Of a stretch of 64,000 nt of DNA, positions 57,166 to 64,000 are shown piece after piece (the first letter of the stretch is position 1; the number at the start of each line of letters is the position of its first letter). The notes under the pieces were generated by a model. The model was not told the origin of the DNA. It worked only from the letters and a program-made list of their open reading frames with translations, and made no database searches. Source of the DNA: Hyunsoonleella pacifica (GTDB lineage Bacteria > Bacteroidota > Bacteroidia > Flavobacteriales > Flavobacteriaceae); NCBI RefSeq assembly GCF_004310335.1, contig NZ_SIRS01000001.1, positions 682,001 to 746,000 on the forward strand, read 5' to 3'. Position numbers and translations under genes: made by a program.

Positions 57166-59577
57166 TTATGTCAATTTTGGAAAATCGATAGGACTCAATT
57201 CGTGCATAACGTCATAAACGAACTCAAAGATATCCTCCGTAGAAGGTTTTGAGAAATAATCTCCATCATTGCCATAAGCTGGTCTATGTGCATTCGCGGA
57301 CATGGTTTTAGGCGCACTATCTAAAAATTCAAATGCATTCTGTTCGTTAAGGATTTTATCCATTATGTATGCAGATGCTCCACCAGGCACATCTTCATCA
57401 ATTACTACAATACGATTAGTTTTGGCAATACTTTTTACAATGTCATGGTGTATGTCAAACGGAACTAATGATTGAATATCGATGACTTCTGCGTCAATAC
57501 CTACTGTTGTAAGTTGTTTTGCTGCTTCTTCAACTAGTCTTAATGTTGATCCATAGGATACAAGAGTAATGTCTGAACCATCTTTAACGGTTTCAACCAC
57601 TCCAATTGGTGTTTTAAAGTTGCCCATATTAGCAGGCAGACGCTCTTTTAATCTATAGCCATTTAAACATTCCACTACTAAGGCAGGGTCGTCGCTCTCT
57701 AAAAGGGTATTATAGAACCCAGCTGCTTTAGTCATATTTCTAGGTACTAAAACAAGAACACCCCGAATAAGGTTTAACAGACCACCCATTTGAGAACCAG
57801 AATGCCAAATGCCTTCAAGTCGGTGCCCACGAGTTCTAATAATTAAAGGCGCTTTTTGTCTGCCCTTTGTGCGATAGTGTGTTGTAGCTAAATCATCACT
57901 AATTACATTAAGCGCATATAAGACATAATCTAAATATTGAATTTCTGCAATTGGTCGTAAGCCTCTTAGTGCCATTCCTATACCTTGACCTATAATAGTA
58001 GCTTCTCTAATTCCTGTATCAGCAACTCTTAGTTCTCCATATTTAGCCTGTAAACCTTCTAAACCTTGGTTTACGTCACCAATGTTACCTGTATCCTCAC
58101 CAAATACTAGAGTTTCAGGATGCTTACTAAAAATAGCATCAAAATTATCACGAATAATGATTCTTCCATCTACTAATTCAGAAGTATCATTATATGCTGG
58201 TTTAACTTCAGTTACGTGTAGTGCAGACTTATCAGTCTCACAATATAAATGCGAACTAAATTCATGTTGAATAGCTTTAAAACGTTCATTAATCCAATTT
58301 TTTAATTTTGTGCTTTCTAGGGTTGATTCTCCAATTACATACCGTAAAGCCTTACGCCCATGAGATAAGATGTCTTTTCGCGTAGGTTCGCTTATAACTT
58401 CTAATGTTTCTTTAAGTTTTGAAATAAAAACACTGTTAGAGCTTGATTTTGATAGCTCATGTATTAAAGTTACAAGCTCGTTTCTTTCTTTTTTAATTGG
58501 ATCTAGAAAGGTGTTCCACGCTTTAGTTTTTTGCTGTTTTACTTCACGCTTTATAGTGCGTTCAATATTCGTGAGGGTTTCATTGGTAGCGAAGTTGCTT
58601 TCAATAATCCATTCACGCATCTTTTTGTTACAATCATATTCTGACTCCCATTTTAATCTCTCACCAGATTTATAACGTTCATGCGAACCAGATGTTGAAT
58701 GCCCTTGCGGTTGTGTAAGTTCAGTTACGTGAATGATTACTGGGACATGCTCATTTCTGGCAATTGTGCCAGCTTCTATATAGGTTTCAATTAAATTAGC
58801 ATAATCCCATCCTTTAACACGAAGAATTTCAAAACCCTTATTGTCTTTATCTCTTTGAAACCCTTTAAGGATTTCAGAAATATTTTCTTTTGTAGTTTGG
58901 TGTTTTGCGTGTACAGAAATACCATATTCGTCATCCCAAATACTTGTAATCATAGGAACTTGTAGTACTCCTGCAGCATTTATAGTCTCAAAGAAAAGGC
59001 CTTCGCTTGTACTAGCATTTCCTATAGTTCCCCACGCGACTTCATTACCGTTAACTGAAAACTTAGCTGCATTAACATTTTCAAATTCTTTAAAAATTTT
59101 AGAAGCTTGAGCTAAACCTAAAAGTCGTGGCATTTGTCCGGCAGTAGGGGATATATCAGCACTGGAATTGTATTGTTTTGTTAAATCTTTCCAATTACCA
59201 TTTTCATCAAGACTATGGGTTACAAAATGCCCCCCCATTTGTCTTCCTGCAGACATTGGCTCAAGCTCCAAGTTTGTATTAGCGTATAAGCCAGCAAAGA
59301 ATTGCTCTACGGTTAATTCTCCAATAGCCATCATAAAGGTTTGATCTCTATAATATCCAGAGCGCCAATCTCCTTTTTTGAATGCTTTAGCCATTGCTAA
59401 TTGTGGCACTTCCTTACCATCTCCAAAGATGCCAAACTTTGCTTTACCTGTAAGTACTTCACGCCTTCCAAGTAAACTACATTCCCTACTTGTTACTGCA
59501 ACTTTATAGTCTTTTAAGACTTCAGCTTTAAAATCATCAAAGGATATGTTGTCTTTCAAGTCAGTGAGTGATTGCAT
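57166..59577 (-). CDS. Fused E1 alpha-beta 2-oxoacid dehydrogenase (branched-chain type)
   Basis: 803 residues: E1-alpha (about 20-370) and E1-beta (about 470-790) in one chain, ThDP-dependent decarboxylase of a branched-chain 2-oxoacid dehydrogenase complex. The E1-alpha ThDP loop reads G-T-I-G-N-A-S-T-S-E-G, followed by I-W-D-D-E-Y-G-I-S-V where most enzymes have GDG and NN; the change is usual in the Bacteroidota fusion. E1-beta has F-G-E-D-T-G and G-G-A-S-A-Y-I-M. E2 and E3 are not adjacent. Needed for branched-chain fatty acid and leucine/valine/isoleucine catabolism. Confidence 0.93.
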   Translation of the reverse strand: MQSLTDLKDNISFDDFKAEVLKDYKVAVTSRECSLLGRREVLTGKAKFGIFGDGKEVPQLAMAKAFKKGDWRSGYYRDQTFMMAIGELTVEQFFAGLYANTNLELEPMSAGRQMGGHFVTHSLDENGNWKDLTKQYNSSADISPTAGQMPRLLGLAQASKIFKEFENVNAAKFSVNGNEVAWGTIGNASTSEGLFFETINAAGVLQVPMITSIWDDEYGISVHAKHQTTKENISEILKGFQRDKDNKGFEILRVKGWDYANLIETYIEAGTIARNEHVPVIIHVTELTQPQGHSTSGSHERYKSGERLKWESEYDCNKKMREWIIESNFATNETLTNIERTIKREVKQQKTKAWNTFLDPIKKERNELVTLIHELSKSSSNSVFISKLKETLEVISEPTRKDILSHGRKALRYVIGESTLESTKLKNWINERFKAIQHEFSSHLYCETDKSALHVTEVKPAYNDTSELVDGRIIIRDNFDAIFSKHPETLVFGEDTGNIGDVNQGLEGLQAKYGELRVADTGIREATIIGQGIGMALRGLRPIAEIQYLDYVLYALNVISDDLATTHYRTKGRQKAPLIIRTRGHRLEGIWHSGSQMGGLLNLIRGVLVLVPRNMTKAAGFYNTLLESDDPALVVECLNGYRLKERLPANMGNFKTPIGVVETVKDGSDITLVSYGSTLRLVEEAAKQLTTVGIDAEVIDIQSLVPFDIHHDIVKSIAKTNRIVVIDEDVPGGASAYIMDKILNEQNAFEFLDSAPKTMSANAHRPAYGNDGDYFSKPSTEDIFEFVYDVMHELSPIDFPKLT

Positions 59578-59735
59578 GTTTTGGTTGATTGATAAGCGCT
59601 TGCGAAATTACGAAATTCAAGTAGATTTTGCAATTAAATCAGATGTTAAAAAGATGCTAAAAATGTAATTTTCAATATAAAAACGAAAATATTTTTTATT
59701 ATTTTCAAAAAAAACATTGAATATAAAAGAATATG

Positions 59736-62567
59736 TTAATACCAGCGTCTTCTAAAAAGGCCCAAAAGCGATTCAGGGTCAACAGTAAACCTAAAACGAA
59801 TTTTCTGATCGTAATTGGGTTGTGCAATTTCCCAACCTAAGTTGGAATACACTGGAAAGTAAATTTCAAAATAATCAGTTACTAAATTAATGCGAACCCC
59901 AGAATCATAAACGAATTTTGCAGGATTAAACTTGTTCTTAACTAGTCCAAAATCGCCGTAAGCTAAAATGTATTTCCACAGTGTTGTACTTATGTTAGTA
60001 GTGGCCATCCACTGGTTGGCGAATGGGACTTCTAGTTTAGACTTAAAACCACCTTCCGCTTCAATGAATTGTTGGCTAAAAATACCTGAGGATTCAGAGC
60101 GCCCTAAATAGTTGTATTCAAAAAGATAATCTGTAGGCCTATCTAAGGCAAAACTAAAAAAGTTAGAATCTGCTGCATTGTTATTATCTAAAAAGATACC
60201 AGAGAAAAAACGTAAATTTAGCTGTCTGTTACTCTCAAAAAGTTTTCTGAATTCATAGTTAAAAGACAGTTTACTAAAGGTTCTTGCTACCTGAAAGTCT
60301 GCATACCACTTACTAAAATTTATCAAATTATCATTAGAATGTATATAACGAGCATTAAATACCGAGTAATTTGGCTCATCACTACTATTAGGGTTTAGAG
60401 GATCTTTATCTCTATTAAAGTCTAAGAATCTTAAGCGGAGTAATTGTCTTTTGTTAGATCTAAAATCGTCATCTTCTCTGAAAGAAAAGGCAATAGAAGG
60501 TGTTATACGACTTACAAATAAATCTTCGGCATAAGACCTGTAGGAGTAACTGGCACCATAGGTTATTGCAAACAAATCTCTATTTTCAAGATAATGTGTC
60601 ATAAATGCAGAGGCACCTCCTGTTATTGATTTTGAGCCAAGGGAATATTGTGGCTGTATTTTATATTTTAGGTTTCTTCTAAGTAAAGTGGCATTATATA
60701 CTTTGGCTCCCAAATTGAGTCCATCATAAATGTTATTGAACTCCACTATTGGCATAAAGAATACTTGATTGTAATTTGGGTCTTCAACATCTTGAAATAA
60801 CCTGAATTGTAGGGGTTTGTTATTGAAAAAGAACCCTTTAAGTGATTTCCAATTGTCTCTTAAGTTAATTTCTGGTGCAGCGTTATTGTAGTTAAGCACT
60901 AGCTTATTTGCTTCATTTCTGGGTATTGTAATGGTTTTTTGTTCTTCTATATTTTCTACCCAATATTTAGAGATGATACTATCATTATTAAGCGTATATA
61001 GTGATACAGGCATACTATTATCACGCTTATTCTTAATGGTTAGAGTGATGGAGTCCTCTGTTTTGCTAACCTTTTTGATTTTGAAATCAATCTTTTTTCG
61101 GGTTTTTAAATAATCTTCAAAAAACCAATCGATATCTTTTTCAGTTCTAGATTTTAAAAAGGTTTCAAACGCTTGAGATGATGTCTGCTCAAGCTTATTT
61201 TTTTTTAGGAATGGCTTTATGGCATCTTCAAATACATTATGATTAATAAAGTCATCAAGGTATTTCAACCCAATTCCAGCTTTATATTTATTTGCAATAC
61301 TGCTATTAAACTTTAATAAAGAGTCTTTTTGCATTAACAATGGTTGATCCCTATTGGTCCTTGCCATGCTCATAAATCCAAGCTTGTATTTATCATTGTA
61401 ATGCAAATCAGCAGCATGAAAAGATCTAATACCCCATATCTCAGCTAATTTTCCCAAAAACTTCACATTAGGATAGTTGTCTTCAATGTATTTTATTAGA
61501 AAGTATATTTGAATACCATCTAAAAGCCAATGGTCTTTTCTGGGGTTAACCAATAATGTGTTTTCAAGATAGTTATGTAATGCTACTTTTAATAGCCGCA
61601 TTTCATATTCAAACGTATCTGGAAAAGGTTGAAGAAATTTTGGTAAAGAGGTTAGCCCATAAACTGGGTCATTTGTATTATCAATCTCTGTAAGTAGTAG
61701 TTTTTCATGTGGGTAAGCTCCAAGATTATCTGTTATATAATTAATGATTCTATCATTAATTAAAACTTTATCTACAACTTGCAAGTTGTTATCATATAAA
61801 TCTGAAACTATCTCAATATTATCATTCTTAATTGATTTAAATTTTGAGTTTTTACTAAGATATAGCTTACTGTTAATTCTATCTTTTCCATGCAATATCT
61901 TAGTTGTATGATCAGTGTTCTGTAAAGATTCAATAATGTTTAATTCTGATGTTAACCTATAGTTTTTAGGATAAGTAAGCTCTAGTTTTATATCTGATTT
62001 TGGTTTAAATAAATCATTTATATTTTTGTTGCTATAGTATTGCCAATCAGAATTGTAGATAGCGGGCGTAATATACCAATACCTTAAATTAAAATCATTT
62101 TCTTTTGTGTAGCCATAACTAGTAAATTCACTACTTGGTATTTTAACAATGTAATTGAGTTTTATGCTATACGATTGATCTGGAAGTACGGGTTGTAACA
62201 TGTTAATTTTAATAACATCAATCTGATTTTTTAACCTTGTATAAGTTAAACTATCTTTTCCATGCAGTATTGAAGTCATTTTTGTATAGCCACGTTGTTC
62301 ATCGTTAGCAAGATGAAACCTATTAATATATTCATCGGCTAATCGTATAGCCAGATCTGTTTTTTTAGAAGCATAGCTATTACTCCAGTCGTTTAAATAA
62401 ATTGTTTTTAAGGTGTCTTTTGAAGTGTTTTTGTAACTAATAGTTTGTGAGATGGTAATTAGTTTGTTCTCAACATCAAATTTTGCTTTAATGTCGATTA
62501 TATTTTGACTGTAACCTATTGTACAATATGTTAGCAGTAATAAGTAAGCTAAAAACCTGAACTTCAA
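59736..62567 (-). CDS. M1-aminopeptidase-like protein fused to an outer-membrane barrel, metal site lost
   Basis: 943 residues. Signal peptide (1-20); residues about 21-250 look like the M1 N-terminal beta domain; 255-530 match the M1 catalytic and helical region by order (L-G-A-Y-P, G-L-T-S-L-P, then L-H331-N-Y-L-E335 and W-L-L-D-G-I-Q-I-Y), but the HExxH metal site is H-N-Y-L-E and the third ligand Glu is not in place, so peptidase activity is unlikely. Residues about 600-943 are beta-strand-rich like a BamA/TamA-type or surface-antigen barrel, ending R-R-R-W-Y. Probably a surface-anchored binding protein. Confidence 0.72.
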   Translation of the reverse strand: MKFRFLAYLLLLTYCTIGYSQNIIDIKAKFDVENKLITISQTISYKNTSKDTLKTIYLNDWSNSYASKKTDLAIRLADEYINRFHLANDEQRGYTKMTSILHGKDSLTYTRLKNQIDVIKINMLQPVLPDQSYSIKLNYIVKIPSSEFTSYGYTKENDFNLRYWYITPAIYNSDWQYYSNKNINDLFKPKSDIKLELTYPKNYRLTSELNIIESLQNTDHTTKILHGKDRINSKLYLSKNSKFKSIKNDNIEIVSDLYDNNLQVVDKVLINDRIINYITDNLGAYPHEKLLLTEIDNTNDPVYGLTSLPKFLQPFPDTFEYEMRLLKVALHNYLENTLLVNPRKDHWLLDGIQIYFLIKYIEDNYPNVKFLGKLAEIWGIRSFHAADLHYNDKYKLGFMSMARTNRDQPLLMQKDSLLKFNSSIANKYKAGIGLKYLDDFINHNVFEDAIKPFLKKNKLEQTSSQAFETFLKSRTEKDIDWFFEDYLKTRKKIDFKIKKVSKTEDSITLTIKNKRDNSMPVSLYTLNNDSIISKYWVENIEEQKTITIPRNEANKLVLNYNNAAPEINLRDNWKSLKGFFFNNKPLQFRLFQDVEDPNYNQVFFMPIVEFNNIYDGLNLGAKVYNATLLRRNLKYKIQPQYSLGSKSITGGASAFMTHYLENRDLFAITYGASYSYRSYAEDLFVSRITPSIAFSFREDDDFRSNKRQLLRLRFLDFNRDKDPLNPNSSDEPNYSVFNARYIHSNDNLINFSKWYADFQVARTFSKLSFNYEFRKLFESNRQLNLRFFSGIFLDNNNAADSNFFSFALDRPTDYLFEYNYLGRSESSGIFSQQFIEAEGGFKSKLEVPFANQWMATTNISTTLWKYILAYGDFGLVKNKFNPAKFVYDSGVRINLVTDYFEIYFPVYSNLGWEIAQPNYDQKIRFRFTVDPESLLGLFRRRWY

Positions 62568-62657
62568 ATTGTAATTTTTAGTTTATAAGATTTGTAATAA
62601 GGCGCACCAATATAGCAAATTATATGATGCATACTTAGTTTAAGGCTTAGTAATGAT

Positions 62658-63347
62658 TTAGAAATTAGGTGTTAATCTTGATTCTTCATAGAATGTATCC
62701 AAGATTTCAATTACCTCATCTTCAGTATCAACTAGATGAATTAAATCCATGTCTTTTGGACTAATATTACCATTTTTTTCTAACAAAGTAGATTTAATCC
62801 AATCTATTAGTCCTTGCCAAAAGGTTTTCCCAACAAGTATAATTGGAAATTTTTCACTTTTATGCGTTTGAATTAATGTTATGGCTTCAAATAACTCATC
62901 TAAAGTTCCAAAGCCACCAGGCATAACTACAAATCCTTGCGAATATTTAACAAACATAACTTTACGAACAAAGAAATAATCAAAATCTAAAACCTTGTCA
63001 GAATCTATGTATGGATTATCATGCTGCTCAAAAGGTAAATCTATATTTAAACCAACCGATGTTCCTCCACCAAGGTGTGCCCCCTTGTTACCAGCTTCCA
63101 TAATTCCTGGTCCGCCACCAGTGATAACACCATATCCAGATTCTACAATTTTTTCAGCAACTCTAACAGCAAGTTGGTAATATTCATCTTCAGGCTTTGT
63201 TCTGGCTGATCCAAAAATAGAGACACAAGGCCCTATTTTACTCATTTTCTCAAACCCTGAAACAAATTCTCCCATAATTTTAAATATGGCCCAAGAATCA
63301 TTAGTTTTTATTTCATTCCAGCTTTTATGCCTTTGTTCTTTTCTCAT
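62658..63347 (-). CDS. LOG family protein (TIGR00730)
   Basis: 229 residues, Rossmann-like fold with G-S-A-R-T, G-G-G-P-G-I-M-E-A and the signature P143-G-G-F-G-T-L-D-E151. Members are cytokinin riboside 5'-phosphate phosphoribohydrolases or nucleotide 5'-monophosphate nucleosidases; the substrate in non-plant-associated bacteria is unproven. Its start lies 39 bases after the uvrA stop, probably the same transcript. Confidence 0.9.
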   Translation of the reverse strand: MRKEQRHKSWNEIKTNDSWAIFKIMGEFVSGFEKMSKIGPCVSIFGSARTKPEDEYYQLAVRVAEKIVESGYGVITGGGPGIMEAGNKGAHLGGGTSVGLNIDLPFEQHDNPYIDSDKVLDFDYFFVRKVMFVKYSQGFVVMPGGFGTLDELFEAITLIQTHKSEKFPIILVGKTFWQGLIDWIKSTLLEKNGNISPKDMDLIHLVDTEDEVIEILDTFYEESRLTPNF

Positions 63348-63386
63348 TGTTATAGTATTTGTATGCCCCTTTCGGGTATTTATTTT

Positions 63387-64000
63387 TTAATTTAATTCTT
63401 TTTTTAAAAATTTGGCTGTGTAACTTTTTTGGTCTTTAACAATTTTCTCAGGGCTACCTTCGGCTACTACTTGTCCGCCACCTTTACCACCTTCGTACCC
63501 AATATCAATAATATGGTCTACTGTTTTTATAACATCTAAGTTATGCTCAATAATAAGCACAGTATTCCCTTTATCAACAAGTTTATTTAGTACAAGCATC
63601 AATACCCTTATGTCTTCAAAATGTAAACCTGTGGTGGGTTCATCTAAAATATATAAGGTATTGCCTGTATCTCTTTTACTCAATTCAGTGGCGAGCTTAA
63701 TACGCTGCGCTTCTCCACCAGATAGGGTTGTGCTTTGCTGTCCAAGCGTAATATAGCCTAAGCCGACATCTTGTATTGTTTTTAATTTTCGATATATTTT
63801 AGGTATGTGCTCAAAAAAGTCTACGGCTTCATTGATAGTCATGTTTAAAACATCACTAATATTTTTTCCTTTATATCGAATTTCTAGTGTTTCTCTATTA
63901 AAACGTTTGCCATGGCATGTTTCGCATTCTACATATACATCAGGAAGAAAATTCATCTCTATAACTCGTAAACCACCGCCTTTACATGTTTCGCAACGTC
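63387..64000 (-). CDS. uvrA: Excinuclease ABC subunit UvrA, C-terminal part
   Basis: The gene continues past the window end: the frame is open to position 64000 and reads C-E-T-C-K-G-G-G before M-N-F-L-P-D-V. The 204 visible residues carry the C-terminal zinc motif (C-E-T-C-K...C-E-T-C-H-G-K-R), the ABC signature [12 protein letters not shown], Walker [12 protein letters not shown] and V-I-E-H-N-L-D-V. It recognises DNA damage with UvrB in nucleotide excision repair. Partial by window edge, not broken. Confidence 0.97.
   Translation of the reverse strand, partial: RCETCKGGGLRVIEMNFLPDVYVECETCHGKRFNRETLEIRYKGKNISDVLNMTINEAVDFFEHIPKIYRKLKTIQDVGLGYITLGQQSTTLSGGEAQRIKLATELSKRDTGNTLYILDEPTTGLHFEDIRVLMLVLNKLVDKGNTVLIIEHNLDVIKTVDHIIDIGYEGGKGGGQVVAEGSPEKIVKDQKSYTAKFLKKELN

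Overview
The window looks like a low-GC, single-chromosome segment of a marine-type member of the Bacteroidota, most likely a Flavobacteriaceae species. Pointers are type IX secretion (T9SS) C-terminal sorting domains, the DUF1800/DUF1501 pair, a bacillithiol gene (bshA), a fused two-domain 2-oxoacid dehydrogenase E1, promoters of the TTG/TAnnTTTG kind and the general Flavobacteria gene content. No tRNA, rRNA, CRISPR array, prophage or transposase gene was seen.

Layout. 1-9.6 kb: oxidative-stress genes (tpx operon divergent from katG plus an ankyrin gene; 2-Cys peroxiredoxin, thioredoxin-like protein and a small partner), interrupted at 4.4-5.7 kb by a two-gene cassette (PD-(D/E)xK nuclease plus TIR-like membrane protein) with structured inverted repeats at both ends, then nhaC and a gene-poor stretch with a small membrane ORF and a gene remnant. 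9.6-19.4 kb: membrane hydrolase, a trans-sulfuration PLP enzyme with divergent Lrp regulator, CPBP protease, a membrane protein/histidine kinase pair without a response regulator, aldehyde dehydrogenase, RluA-type synthase, panB and two small exported or stress-type proteins. 19.5-23.5 kb: T9SS cargo, DUF1501 and DUF1800 genes in one operon. 23.7-36.3 kb: L-serine dehydratase, dnaK, two T9SS cargo proteins, an RlmI-type methyltransferase, a nitronate monooxygenase-like protein, YceI lipoprotein, and grpE-dnaJ. 36.8-43 kb: ABC exporter pair, MscS channel, outer-membrane protein, a sigma54-type activator without a DNA-binding domain, PPK2. 43-46.3 kb: surface lipoprotein and two tandem paralogues. 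46.4-56.6 kb: a galactose locus (galT-galK-galM-GntR regulator, divergent sugar symporter), then a GH3/beta-lactamase fusion and bshA. 56.6-64 kb: small hypothetical, fused E1, an M1-like/beta-barrel protein, LOG-family protein and the 3' part of uvrA, which runs off the window.

Most notable observations. (i) dnaK and grpE-dnaJ, 9 kb apart, share an identically spaced 40-bp upstream module (TGACA-N3-TGKCA-N12-TGGCA-N6-TTGM); its downstream half has sigma54 -24/-12 spacing, and the same window carries a sigma54-type AAA+ response regulator that lacks its DNA-binding domain. (ii) The nuclease/TIR-like gene pair looks like a small anti-phage cassette and is bounded by related inverted, self-complementary flanks. 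(iii) DnaJ keeps only two of four zinc-binding motifs, and an M1-aminopeptidase-like protein fused to a beta-barrel has lost its HExxH metal site.
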